Under the pieces are notes generated by a model. It saw nothing but the letters and a program-made list of their open reading frames with translations, searched no databases and was not told where the DNA came from. The translations under genes and the position numbers were made by a program. Positions 1 to 8,075 of a stretch of 64,000 nt of DNA are shown in pieces (the stretch's first letter is position 1; each line of letters begins with the position of its first letter). The stretch comes from Streptomyces olivoverticillatus (GTDB lineage Bacteria > Actinomycetota > Actinomycetes > Streptomycetales > Streptomycetaceae): contig NZ_JACHJH010000008.1 of assembly GCF_014203555.1 (NCBI RefSeq), forward strand, positions 62,001 through 126,000, in the 5' to 3' direction.

Positions 1-60
1 TCCCAAGGCGAAGGTGGCCGTCAGAACGGCGGCAATGGCAGTACAGGTGCGCTTGTTCAT
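1..60 (-). CDS. N-terminus of a secreted protein (cut by window edge)
   Basis: Only the first 20 codons are in the window, read leftward from an ATG at 60. They translate to MNKRTCTAIAAVLTATFALG, which has a positively charged N-region followed by a hydrophobic stretch, as in a Sec signal peptide. A GGAG about 9 bases upstream of the ATG supports the start. The mature protein lies outside the window, so no function can be given. It is divergent from the proline-peptidase gene. Confidence 0.55.
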   Translation of the reverse strand, partial: MNKRTCTAIAAVLTATFALG

Positions 61-120
61 CAGTGGTCACTCCGTGAACAGTCGAACAGCCGAGCGTGGC
101 TGAAATGTGACCCGTAACAT

Positions 121-139
121 AGTAATGTGAAATTGCACT
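121..139. promoter_or_regulatory. Operator-like dyad upstream of the hydroxyproline locus
   Basis: The bases read AGTAAT-N5-ATTGCACT, an imperfect inverted repeat in an AT-rich spot of a GC-rich region. A near copy in the opposite half-site order lies at 1608-1628. Both contain AATGTGAAAT and both are followed by ACTGAC. Recurrence at two promoters of one pathway suggests a site for the local GntR regulator; this is inference. Confidence 0.45.
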
Positions 140-152
140 GACAAGATGTCAG
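138..152. promoter_or_regulatory. Perfect 6-3-6 palindrome, possible GntR operator
   Basis: CTGACA-AGA-TGTCAG is a perfect inverted repeat 38 bases before the M24 peptidase start, overlapping the end of the 121-139 dyad. FadR/FCD-type GntR regulators commonly bind short palindromes of this size, and one is encoded at 8076. The link to that protein is inferred. Confidence 0.45.
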
Positions 153-189
153 CAGCTCCGTTATCCACCTGTGTCCGAGGAGGAGCCCC

Positions 190-1560
190 GTGAAGGAACC
201 CGCAGCCGCCGCAATTCGGACGGTAAGTCACGACCTGCCGGTATCGCCGGAGTTCGAGGCGTTCATGGCGGGCGGCTGGGCGGCGAGCCCGCTCCCCGGC
301 GACCTCCGGCTGCCGGTGGCGGACCTCGCCGCCGGGCGCCGCGCGAAGCTGTCCGCGCTCTTCCCGGGCGAGCGGCTGATCGTCCCGGCGGGGGAGCTCA
401 AGGTCCGCTCCAACGACTGCGACCACCGCTTCCGCCCGCACAGCGCCTACGCCTGGCTGACCGGGCTGACCGGCGAGGAGCAGGCCGGTCACGTGCTGGT
501 CCTGGAGCCGGACGGACTGCACCGGCACGAGGCGGTCCTGTACGTGCGGCCGCGCTCTCCGCGCGTCGGCGAGGAGTTCTACCGGGACCGCCGCTACGGC
601 GAGTTCTGGGTCGGCCGACGCCCGGACCTCGCCGAGGCCGAGCGTATGACCGGCATCCGCTGCGCACACCTCGACGCCCGCGCTGAGCTGCCCCCCGGCC
701 GCGACGCCGCCCAGGACGCCGAGCTCGCCGCCGCCCTCAGCGAGCTGCGGCTGGTCAAGGACGCCTGGGAGGTCGGGCAGCTGCAGCTGGCCGTGGATCA
801 CACCGTCGCGGGGTTCGAGGACGTCGTACGGGCGCTGCCCCGCGCCCTCGCCCACCCGCGCGGCGAGCGGTGGATCGAGGGCGTCTTCGGCCTGCGCGCC
901 CGGGCGGAGGGCAACGGCACCGGCTACGAGACCATCGCCGCCTCCGGCGCGCACGCGTGCGTCCTGCACTGGATACGCAACGACGGCCGCTTGAACCCCG
1001 GCGAACTCCTCCTGCTTGACGCCGGCGTGGAGACGGACACCCTCTACACCGCCGACGTCACCCGGACCCTGCCGCTGTCCGGGCGCTTCTCGCCCGTCCA
1101 GCGGCAGGTCTACGAACTCGTCCTCGCCGCCCAGGAGGCGGGCATGGCCGCCGTCAAACCGGGGGCGAGCTTCCGCGACTTCCACCGGGCCTGCATGCAG
1201 GTCATCGCCGAGGGGCTCGCCGAGTGGGGGGTGCTCGGCAGCGCCGAGGGGGACTTCCACCGCCGGTACACCCTGTGCAGCAGTGGCCACATGCTCGGCC
1301 TGGACGTCCACGACTGCGCCCGGGCGCGGGCGGAGGCCTACCTCGACGGCGTCCTGGAGGATGGGCAGGTGCTCACCGTGGAGCCCGGGCTCTACCTCCA
1401 GCCCGACGACGAGACGCTGCCGGCCGAACTCCGCGGCATCGGCGTGCGGATCGAGGACGACCTGGTCGTCACCGCCGACGGGGCACGCCTGATGTCGGGG
1501 GCGCTGCCGCGCACGCCCGACGCGATCGAGGCGTGGATGGGTGAACTCCGCGAAAGCTGA
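190..1560 (+). CDS. M24 family Xaa-Pro aminopeptidase (aminopeptidase P-like)
   Basis: The 456-residue protein matches M24 metallopeptidases of the aminopeptidase P type, which remove the N-terminal residue when proline (or hydroxyproline) is second. An N-terminal creatinase/prolidase-like domain spans about residues 1-180, followed by the pitta-bread catalytic domain. Metal-ligand motifs are visible: an LDAGVETDTLYTADVTRT segment with two Asp near residues 275-290, the GHMLGLDVHD His, and Glu in TVEPGLY and in GIGVRIEDD. The GTG start is fixed by AGGAGG at 178-183. It heads the hydroxyproline locus on the same strand, suggesting it trims imported Pro/Hyp peptides. Another M24 specificity cannot be excluded. 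Confidence 0.88.
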   Translation: MKEPAAAAIRTVSHDLPVSPEFEAFMAGGWAASPLPGDLRLPVADLAAGRRAKLSALFPGERLIVPAGELKVRSNDCDHRFRPHSAYAWLTGLTGEEQAGHVLVLEPDGLHRHEAVLYVRPRSPRVGEEFYRDRRYGEFWVGRRPDLAEAERMTGIRCAHLDARAELPPGRDAAQDAELAAALSELRLVKDAWEVGQLQLAVDHTVAGFEDVVRALPRALAHPRGERWIEGVFGLRARAEGNGTGYETIAASGAHACVLHWIRNDGRLNPGELLLLDAGVETDTLYTADVTRTLPLSGRFSPVQRQVYELVLAAQEAGMAAVKPGASFRDFHRACMQVIAEGLAEWGVLGSAEGDFHRRYTLCSSGHMLGLDVHDCARARAEAYLDGVLEDGQVLTVEPGLYLQPDDETLPAELRGIGVRIEDDLVVTADGARLMSGALPRTPDAIEAWMGELRES

Positions 1561-1607
1561 GCCAAGTTCGGGGCGATCAGGTCTGGACCAGCCTCTTGGC
1601 AGCATGC

Positions 1608-1628
1608 AGTGCAATGTGAAATATTACT
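1608..1628. promoter_or_regulatory. Second copy of the AGTGCAAT/ATTACT dyad
   Basis: The 21 bases read AGTGCAAT-N7-ATTACT, matching the inverse of the 121-139 site. The site ends only 3 bases before the GTG of the next gene, so bound protein would cover the start codon. No Shine-Dalgarno sequence is seen there. Confidence 0.45.
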
Positions 1629-1631
1629 GAC

Positions 1632-2780
1632 GTGCCCAAGAGCAACTCCTCGGACGTCATCGTCGTCGGAGCGGGTGTGGTCGGCGCCGCGTGCGCCTAC
1701 TATGCCGCCCGCTCCGGCCTCTCCGTCACCGTGATCGACCGTGGTCCCGTCGCCGGCGGGACCACGGGTGCCGGCGAGGGCAACCTCCTGGTCTCCGACA
1801 AGGAACCCGGCCCCGAGCTCGAACTGGCCCTGCACTCCACCCGGCTGTGGCAGGAGCTGGCCCAAGAACTCCCGGCGCACATCGAGTACGAGGCCAAGGG
1901 CGGCCTGGTCGTCGCCTCCGACGCCACGGCCATGGCCGCACTGCGGGAATTCGCGGCCCACCAGGCCGAGGCCGGCGTCACGGCGGAGGAGATATCCGCC
2001 GACCGGCTGTCCGACCTGGAGCCGCACCTGGCCCCCGGGCTCGGGGGCGGCTTCCACTACCCGCAGGACGCCCAGGTCCAGCCCGCCCTCGCCACGGCCC
2101 ACCTGCTGCACGCCTCGGGAGCCCGGGTGCGCACCGGTGAGGAGGTCACCGCCGTCCTCACCGGCGCGAGCGGCGAGGTGCGGGGCGTGCGCACCCCGGC
2201 CGGGGAGCTGCACGCCCCGTACGTGGTCAACGCGGCCGGCACCTGGAGCGGCGAGGTGGCCCGCCTCGCAGGGGCGCACCTGCCCGTACTGCCCCGCCGC
2301 GGCTTCGTCCTCGTCACCGAACCGCTGCCGCGCGTGGTGCGGCGCAAGGTCTACGCGGCGGACTACGTCGCCGATGTGGCCAGCGGTTCGGCGGCGCTGC
2401 AGACCTCCGCGGTGGTCGAGGGCACCCCGGCGGGCCCGGTGCTGATCGGCGCCAGCCGCGAACGGGTCGGCTTCGACCGCACGCTGTCGACGGAGGTGCT
2501 CCGCCACCTCGCCGCCCAGGCCACCGCGCTCTTCCCGGTGCTGGCCGGAGTCCGGGCCATGCGTACGTACGCCGGCTTCCGCCCGTACCTGCCCGACCAC
2601 CTGCCCGCCATCGGCTCCGACCCCCGCGTGCCCGGACTGCTGCACGCCTGCGGCCACGAGGGCGCGGGGATCGGCCTCGCCCCGGCCACCGGCCTCGCCG
2701 TCGCCCGGCTGCTGACGGGCGGCGAACCACCGCTCGACATCAGCCCGTTCTGCCCCGGCCGCTTCACGCCGGCCGCCTGA
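1632..2780 (+). CDS. FAD-dependent D-hydroxyproline dehydrogenase, catalytic (DAO-type) subunit
   Basis: The 382-residue protein is a DAO-fold flavoprotein related to D-amino-acid and sarcosine oxidase beta subunits. The dinucleotide motif GAGVVGAACAYYAARSG sits at residues 12-28, and a C-terminal GHEGAGIGLAPATG segment closes the FAD site. With the next two genes (a small [2Fe-2S] protein and an FAD/NAD(P) protein) it matches the heteromeric dehydrogenases that oxidise cis-4-hydroxy-D-proline to pyrroline-4-hydroxy-2-carboxylate. GTG 1632 is chosen because the Rossmann strand begins seven residues later. It has no ribosome binding site and an operator-like dyad abuts it, so the transcript may be leaderless. 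D-proline or another D-amino acid is an alternative substrate. Confidence 0.8.
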   Translation: MPKSNSSDVIVVGAGVVGAACAYYAARSGLSVTVIDRGPVAGGTTGAGEGNLLVSDKEPGPELELALHSTRLWQELAQELPAHIEYEAKGGLVVASDATAMAALREFAAHQAEAGVTAEEISADRLSDLEPHLAPGLGGGFHYPQDAQVQPALATAHLLHASGARVRTGEEVTAVLTGASGEVRGVRTPAGELHAPYVVNAAGTWSGEVARLAGAHLPVLPRRGFVLVTEPLPRVVRRKVYAADYVADVASGSAALQTSAVVEGTPAGPVLIGASRERVGFDRTLSTEVLRHLAAQATALFPVLAGVRAMRTYAGFRPYLPDHLPAIGSDPRVPGLLHACGHEGAGIGLAPATGLAVARLLTGGEPPLDISPFCPGRFTPAA

Positions 2781-2823
2781 ACCCAAAGACGCCTGAACCC
2801 AAAGACGCCTGAACCCCAAAGAC
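2775..2823 (+). repeat. Three tandem 16-17 bp repeats spanning a stop codon
   Basis: The unit GCCTGAACCCAAAGAC occurs at 2775-2790 and 2791-2806, then with one extra C at 2807-2823, and a decayed fourth copy follows. The TGA of the dehydrogenase gene is inside copy 1, so the array extends the intercistronic spacer. It looks like slippage duplication. Confidence 0.9.
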
Positions 2824-2852
2824 GCCCGAACCCCCACGAGAGGAGGCCCGCA

Positions 2853-3167
2853 GTGGCCCGTACCCCCGCCGGCCTGGTCAGGGCGGAGCCCGGCCCGCCC
2901 TTCGAGATCACCTTCGACGGTCGTACGGTCACCGCCCTGCCCGGCCAGTCCGTCGCCGCCGCTCTGTGGGGCGCGGGCATCCTCGCCTGGCGCACCACCC
3001 GGCACGGCGGCCGCCCGCGCGGCGCCTTCTGCGGCATCGGGCAGTGCTTCGACTGCCTCGCCACCGTCAACGGGGAGCGCAACCGCCGGGCCTGCCTGGT
3101 GCCCGCCCGGCCCGGAGACGTGATCACCACCCAGGAGGGACACGGCCATGCCGAGCTCGCCGTCTGA
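2853..3167 (+). CDS. (2Fe-2S)-binding subunit of hydroxyproline dehydrogenase
   Basis: This 104-residue protein has the plant-ferredoxin-like fold of the small subunits of heteromeric sarcosine/hydroxyproline dehydrogenases. The cluster ligands are in GAFCGIGQCFDC (three Cys near residues 56-64) with a fourth Cys in RRACLV. It would pass electrons between the flavins of the two neighbouring subunits. AGGAGG just upstream supports GTG 2853. The gene overlaps the next one by 20 bases, indicating coupled translation. Length and motif match the family; the exact substrate of the complex is inferred from the epimerase and deaminase downstream. Confidence 0.85.
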   Translation: MARTPAGLVRAEPGPPFEITFDGRTVTALPGQSVAAALWGAGILAWRTTRHGGRPRGAFCGIGQCFDCLATVNGERNRRACLVPARPGDVITTQEGHGHAELAV

Positions 3168-4599
3168 GCCGTACGACCTCGCGGTGATCGGCGCGGGCCC
3201 GGCCGGCCTCGCCGGAGCCGTCACCGCCCGCGAACTCGGCCTGTCCGTCGCCCTCCTGGATTCCGCCGGGCAGACCGGCGGCCAGTACTTCCGCCACCCC
3301 GACCCGGCCCTGCGCGCCGCACGGCCGCAGGCCCTGCACCACGACTGGTCCGCTTTCGCGGAGCTGCGCCGGCGCCTGGAGGCCAGCGGGGTCGCTCACC
3401 TCGCCCACCACCACGTGTGGACCGTCACCCGCCAAGGCGACGGACTGTGGGACGTACACGCCCTGACCGGAGCCGACGGCGACGGCAAGCACCCCGTACG
3501 CCTGCGGGCCCGCACGGTCCTGCTCGCCACCGGGGCCTGCGAGCGCCAACTGCCCTTCCCCGGCTGGACCCTGCCCGGTGTCATCGGGGCCGGCGGCGCC
3601 CAGGCCATGCTCAAGTCCGGGCTCGTGCTGCCCGGGCAGCGGGTCGTCGTCGCGGGCAGCGGCCCGCTCCTGCTCGCCGCCGCCTCCTCGCTCGTCACCG
3701 CGGGCGCTCAGGTCCCCGCGGTGGTCGAGGCGTCCGGCTACCTCGGCTACGCCCGCCACCCGCGCGCCCTCGCCGTCAACCCGCACAAGGCGGTCGAAGC
3801 CGCGGTCCACGGCGCGGCGTTGCTGCGCCACCGCGTCCCGCTGCGCACCGGCAGCGCGGTCACCCAGGTGCACGGCACCGACCGGGTGGAGGCCGTCACG
3901 GTCTCCCGGCTCGACCGGAGCTGGCGGCCCGTGCCGGGCACCGGCCGCCGCATCGCCTGCGACGCGCTGGCCGTGGGACACGGGCTGACACCGCAGATCG
4001 AGCTCGCCACGGGACTGGGCTGCACCACCCGCCGCACTCTGGACGGGACGCACGCCCTCGTCCTCGACGACCTCCAGGAGACCTCGGTGCCCGGCCTGTG
4101 GGCCGCGGGCGAGACCGGCGGGACCGGCGGCTGGAAGCTCGCCCGCGTCGAGGGCGAGCTGGCGGGCATCGCGGTGGCCGCCCGGCTGCGCGCCCTCCCC
4201 GCCCTCACCACGAGCCGCCGCGTACGGGACCTGGCCCGGCGCCGCGACCGGATGCGCGCCTTCGCCGACGCCATGGCCGCCGCCCACGCGCCCGGCCCCG
4301 GCTGGACGGCCTGGCTCGACGACGACACCGACGTCTGCCGCTGCGAGGAGGTGACCGCGGGCCGGATCCGCGAGGCCGTCACCGACTTCGGCGCCCGGGA
4401 CGCCCGGACCGTCAAGCTCCTCACCCGGGCCGGCATGGGCTGGTGCCAGGGCCGGATGTGCACAGCCGCCGTGGCCTGCCTCGCCGCCTCCGGCACGGCG
4501 GAGGGGACCGTACCGCCGTCCCCCGAGCGCCGGCCGCTCGCCGTGCCCGTACCGCTCGGCGTCCTCGCCGAACTGCCCGCCGAAACCGACCCGTCCTGA
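3148..4599 (+). CDS. FAD/NAD(P)-binding subunit of hydroxyproline dehydrogenase
   Basis: The 483-residue protein belongs to the pyridine-nucleotide-disulphide oxidoreductase-like alpha subunits of heteromeric D-hydroxyproline or amine dehydrogenases. The FAD motif GAGPAGLAGAVTARELG is at residues 11-27, a second nucleotide motif VAGSGPLLLAAA lies near 168-180, and a GLWAAGETGG motif precedes the C-terminal part. A BFD/SoxA-type [2Fe-2S] domain is at the end, with CRCEEVTAG and MGWCQGRMC supplying Cys. The ATG lies inside the preceding gene. It probably carries electrons from the DAO-type subunit to the acceptor. Assignment to the complex is strong; the acceptor is unknown. Confidence 0.85.
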   Translation: MPSSPSEPYDLAVIGAGPAGLAGAVTARELGLSVALLDSAGQTGGQYFRHPDPALRAARPQALHHDWSAFAELRRRLEASGVAHLAHHHVWTVTRQGDGLWDVHALTGADGDGKHPVRLRARTVLLATGACERQLPFPGWTLPGVIGAGGAQAMLKSGLVLPGQRVVVAGSGPLLLAAASSLVTAGAQVPAVVEASGYLGYARHPRALAVNPHKAVEAAVHGAALLRHRVPLRTGSAVTQVHGTDRVEAVTVSRLDRSWRPVPGTGRRIACDALAVGHGLTPQIELATGLGCTTRRTLDGTHALVLDDLQETSVPGLWAAGETGGTGGWKLARVEGELAGIAVAARLRALPALTTSRRVRDLARRRDRMRAFADAMAAAHAPGPGWTAWLDDDTDVCRCEEVTAGRIREAVTDFGARDARTVKLLTRAGMGWCQGRMCTAAVACLAASGTAEGTVPPSPERRPLAVPVPLGVLAELPAETDPS

Positions 4600-4627
4600 C
4601 CCACCCCATCAAAGAAGGGCCACCGGC

Positions 4628-5536
4628 ATGACCGCCAACACCTGGACCACCGACCGACCCTGGCGCGGCATCATGGTCGCCACCGCGCTGCCGCTGCGCG
4701 ACGACCTCTCCGTGGACTACGACGCCTACGCCGACCACGTCCGCTGGCTGATCGACAACGGCTGCGACGGAGTCGTGCCCAACGGCTCCCTCGGCGAGTA
4801 CCAGACCCTCACCGCGGAGGAGCGCGCCCGGGTGGTGCACACCGCCGTCGAAGCGGCGGGCGACGGGGCGCGGGTGATGCCCGGCGTCGCCGCCTACGGC
4901 AGCGCCGAGGCCCGCCGCTGGGCCGAGCAGGCCGCCGAGGCCGGCTGCGGCTCCGTCCTGCTGCTGCCGCCCAACGCCTACCGCGCCGACGAGCAGGCCG
5001 TACGCGCCCACTACACCGAGGTCGCCGAGGCCGGGCTGCCCGTCGTCGCCTACAACAACCCCTTCGACACCAGGGTCGACCTTTCCCCCGGCCTGCTGGC
5101 CCGGCTGCACGCCGAGGGCAGCATCGTGGCCGTCAAGGAGTTCAGCGGCGACGTCCGGCGCGCCTACGAGATCGCCGAACTCGCCCCCGAACTCGACCTG
5201 CTGATCGGCGCGGACGACGTCCTGCTGGAGCTCGCCACCGCCGGCGCCGTCGGCTGGATCGCGGGCTACCCCAACGCCTTCCCGGCCAGCTGCGCCGAGC
5301 TCTACCGCGCCGCGGTCGCCGGCGACCTGGCGACGGCGCTGCCGCTCTACCGGTCGCTGCACCCCCTGCTGCGCTGGGACTCCAAGACCGAGTTCGTGCA
5401 GTCCATCAAGCTCTCCATGGACATCGCCGGCCGCCCCGGCGGCCCCACCCGCCCACCGCGCTTCCCGCTCACGGGCGAGACGGCCGCCGCGGTGCGCGCC
5501 GCCACCGAGAAGGCCGTCGCCGACGGGCACCACTGA
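4628..5536 (+). CDS. DapA-family deaminase, likely pyrroline-4-hydroxy-2-carboxylate deaminase
   Basis: The 302-residue protein is a TIM-barrel aldolase of the DHDPS/N-acetylneuraminate lyase superfamily. The Schiff-base lysine is in VAVKEFSGD near residue 169, and the conserved tyrosine is in VVAYNNPFD near residue 141. NGSLGEYQTL takes the place of the usual GTTGE substrate loop. In hydroxyproline pathways this family deaminates and dehydrates the cyclic imine to 2,5-dioxopentanoate (2-oxoglutarate semialdehyde). Position between the dehydrogenase and the epimerase supports that role. AAAGAAGG sits about 10 bases before the ATG. On sequence alone a different DapA-family lyase is possible. 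Confidence 0.82.
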   Translation: MTANTWTTDRPWRGIMVATALPLRDDLSVDYDAYADHVRWLIDNGCDGVVPNGSLGEYQTLTAEERARVVHTAVEAAGDGARVMPGVAAYGSAEARRWAEQAAEAGCGSVLLLPPNAYRADEQAVRAHYTEVAEAGLPVVAYNNPFDTRVDLSPGLLARLHAEGSIVAVKEFSGDVRRAYEIAELAPELDLLIGADDVLLELATAGAVGWIAGYPNAFPASCAELYRAAVAGDLATALPLYRSLHPLLRWDSKTEFVQSIKLSMDIAGRPGGPTRPPRFPLTGETAAAVRAATEKAVADGHH

Positions 5537-5570
5537 CCCTCCGGCCCGCCCCCCTTTCGAAAGGACGTCA

Positions 5571-6575
5571 GTGCGCACTCGTCATGTCTTCCATGCCGTC
5601 GATTCGCACACCGAGGGCATGCCCACGCGCGTCATCACCGGTGGCGTCGGCGTCATACCCGGCGCCACCATGGCCGAGCGCCGGCTCCACTTCATGGAGC
5701 ATCTGGACCACCTGCGCACGCTCCTGATGTACGAGCCGCGCGGCCACGCCTCCATGAGCGGCGCGATCCTCCAGCCCCCCACCAGGCCCGACGCCGACTA
5801 CGGGGTCCTGTACATCGAGGTCTCCGGGCTGCTTCCCATGTGCGGGCACGGCACCATCGGCGTCGCGACCGTCCTGGTGGAGACCGGCATGGTGCCCGTC
5901 AGCGAGCCGGTCACCACCGTGCGCCTCGACACCCCGGCCGGCCTGGTCACCGTCGACGTACAGGTCGAGGACGGCGCGGCCAAGGCCGTCACGCTCACCA
6001 ACGTGCCCTCCTTCTGCGTCGGCCTCGACCGCAAGGCGGAGGTACCGGGCCTGGGGACGGTGACGTACGACCTCGCCTTCGGCGGCAACTTCTACGCCTT
6101 CGTCGAACTCGACGCCCTGGGCCTGCCCTTCGACCGTGCCCGCAAGGACGACCTCCTCGCCGCAGGCCTGGCGATCATGGACGCTGTCAACGCCTCGCCC
6201 GACCGGCCCGTGCACCCCGAGCAGCCCGAGATCAGCGGCGTCAAGCACGTCTACCTCGCCGCACCCGGCTCGGACGCGCACCACTCGCGGCACGCCATGG
6301 CCATCCACCCCGGCTGGTTCGACCGTTCCCCCTGCGGCACCGGAACCTCCGCCCGCATGGCCCAGCTGCACGCCCGCGGCGCGCTCCCGCTCGACCGCGA
6401 CTTCGTCAACGAGTCCTTCATCGGCACCCGGTTCACCGGCCGTCTGGTCGGCGAGACGGAGGTCGGCGGGGTGCCGGCCGTGGTGCCGACCATCACCGGC
6501 CGCGCCTGGATCACGGGCACAGCCCAGTACTTCCTCGACCCGGACGACCCCTTCCCCGGAGGCTTCCTCCTGTGA
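5571..6575 (+). CDS. 4-hydroxyproline 2-epimerase (proline racemase family)
   Basis: The 334-residue protein has both catalytic thiols of the proline racemase family: Cys in MCGHGTIG near residue 90 and Cys in SPCGTGTSA near residue 253. The second Cys separates it from trans-3-hydroxy-L-proline dehydratases, which have Thr there. It should convert trans-4-hydroxy-L-proline to cis-4-hydroxy-D-proline, the entry step of the pathway encoded around it. Start GTG 5571 follows AAAGGA. Its TGA overlaps the GTG of the aldehyde dehydrogenase. True proline racemase is the main alternative; the dehydrogenase and deaminase genes favour hydroxyproline. Confidence 0.88.
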   Translation: MRTRHVFHAVDSHTEGMPTRVITGGVGVIPGATMAERRLHFMEHLDHLRTLLMYEPRGHASMSGAILQPPTRPDADYGVLYIEVSGLLPMCGHGTIGVATVLVETGMVPVSEPVTTVRLDTPAGLVTVDVQVEDGAAKAVTLTNVPSFCVGLDRKAEVPGLGTVTYDLAFGGNFYAFVELDALGLPFDRARKDDLLAAGLAIMDAVNASPDRPVHPEQPEISGVKHVYLAAPGSDAHHSRHAMAIHPGWFDRSPCGTGTSARMAQLHARGALPLDRDFVNESFIGTRFTGRLVGETEVGGVPAVVPTITGRAWITGTAQYFLDPDDPFPGGFLL

Positions 6576-7942
6576 CCGCCGACCAGACCTCCTTCGTCTC
6601 CCGCAACCCGGCCGCCCCCTCCGACGTCCTCGCCGAGTTCGCGGCGCCCGGTCCCACGGCCGTCGCCGGCGCCGTCGGGCGGGCCCGCGCCGCCCAGCCC
6701 GGCTGGCTGGACCAGGGCGCGGCCGCCCGCTCCTCGGCGCTCTCGGCGATCGCCGGGGCGATCGAGGCCGCCGCCGACGAACTGGCCGCGCTCGCCGTGC
6801 GCGAGGTGGGCAAGCCGGCCTCCGAGGCCCGCGCCGAAGTGGCCCGCACCGTCGCCATCTGGCGCTACTACGCCCAGGCCCCCTACGAACCCACCGGCGC
6901 CGTCCACGAGACGGCCGCCGGCCCCGGGCTGCTGCTGACCCGCCGCCGCCCGCACGGCGTCGCGGGCCTGATCACGCCCTGGAACTTCCCCTTCGCCATC
7001 CCCAGCTGGAAGGCCGCACCGGCCCTCGCGGCCGGCAACACGGTCGTCCTCAAGCCCGCGCCCGAGGCCACCGCCTGTGCCGTGCGCCTCGCCGAGCTCG
7101 TCCGGCAGGCGGTGCCGGACGGGGTGTTCGCCCTCGTGCCCGGCGGCGCCACCGAGGGCGGCGCCCTGGTCTCGGCCGCCGACGTCGTCTCCTTCACCGG
7201 CTCCACCGCCGTCGGTGACGCGGTCGCCCGCGCCGCCACCGCCCGGGGCATCCCGGTCCAGGCCGAGACGGGCGGGCTCAACGCGGCGATCGTCCTGCCC
7301 GATGCCGACATGGAGCGGGCAGCCGCGCACATCGCCGCAGCCGTCGCCGGGTACGCCGGGCAGAAGTGCACGGCCACCAGCCGCGTGATCGCCGTAGGCG
7401 CCGCCCATGAGCCCCTGCGCGAAGCCCTCGCGGAGGCGCTGCGCGCCCTGCCCGTGGGCAACCCCGCCGACCCGGCCACCGTGTGCGGCCCCCTCATCTC
7501 CGGCCCGGCCCGCGACCGGGCCGCCGAAGCCCTGGACGGGGCCTGCGTGCTCGCCGCGGGCACCGCCGCGGACGGCCCCGGCTGGTACGCGGCCCCCACG
7601 ATCGTCGAAAAGCTGCCGGCCGGGCACCGGCTGCTCACCGAGGAGGTGTTCGCTCCGGTCGCCGCCCTGCTGCACGCCGACGATCTGCCGCACGCCGTAC
7701 GGATCAGCAACGCGGTCCCGTACGGCCTGGTCACCTCGGTGCACACGGCCGGACTCGAAGCGGCGCTGCACGGTCTCGACCGGCTCGACACCGGCATGAT
7801 CCGCATCAACGCCCCGTCCACCGGCGTCGACTTCCACCTGCCCTTCGGCGGCACCAAGGCGTCCGGACACGGGCCCCGCGAACAGGGCCGGGCGGCGCTG
7901 GACTTCTACACCTCCAGCCGCACCTACACCCTGGCCCCATGA
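6572..7942 (+). CDS. Aldehyde dehydrogenase, likely 2,5-dioxovalerate (2-oxoglutarate semialdehyde) dehydrogenase
   Basis: The 456-residue protein is a standard NAD(P)-dependent aldehyde dehydrogenase. The cofactor motif TPWNFPFAIPSWKAAPALAAG is followed by VVLKPA (Lys), the general base Glu in AETGGLN, and the nucleophile Cys in GQKCTATSR. EEVFAPV and the C-terminal LPFGGTKASG match the family. The last pathway step is oxidation of 2-oxoglutarate semialdehyde to 2-oxoglutarate, feeding the TCA cycle. The start GTG at 6572 overlaps the epimerase stop by four bases (GTGA), so translation is probably coupled. The open frame continues further upstream, but that part is out of frame with the epimerase and is not coding. 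Confidence 0.85.
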   Translation: MTADQTSFVSRNPAAPSDVLAEFAAPGPTAVAGAVGRARAAQPGWLDQGAAARSSALSAIAGAIEAAADELAALAVREVGKPASEARAEVARTVAIWRYYAQAPYEPTGAVHETAAGPGLLLTRRRPHGVAGLITPWNFPFAIPSWKAAPALAAGNTVVLKPAPEATACAVRLAELVRQAVPDGVFALVPGGATEGGALVSAADVVSFTGSTAVGDAVARAATARGIPVQAETGGLNAAIVLPDADMERAAAHIAAAVAGYAGQKCTATSRVIAVGAAHEPLREALAEALRALPVGNPADPATVCGPLISGPARDRAAEALDGACVLAAGTAADGPGWYAAPTIVEKLPAGHRLLTEEVFAPVAALLHADDLPHAVRISNAVPYGLVTSVHTAGLEAALHGLDRLDTGMIRINAPSTGVDFHLPFGGTKASGHGPREQGRAALDFYTSSRTYTLAP

Positions 7943-8075
7943 GCGCTCCGTGACCACGTACGCTCGTTGATCCAGCCAAGTACGGACCAGCCGTGGTGCA
8001 CGGTGTGAACGCCGCTGCCGACGCGGCTGCCGCACCCGGCTGCCGCACGGCGACGAAAGGGACACAGGGGACACC

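Noticed and set aside
67..3224. Very long reverse-strand open frames over the hydroxyproline genes
   Set aside because: They mirror strongly coding forward genes with GC-rich third positions, lack ribosome sites and encode low-complexity Gly/Ala/Val-rich products.
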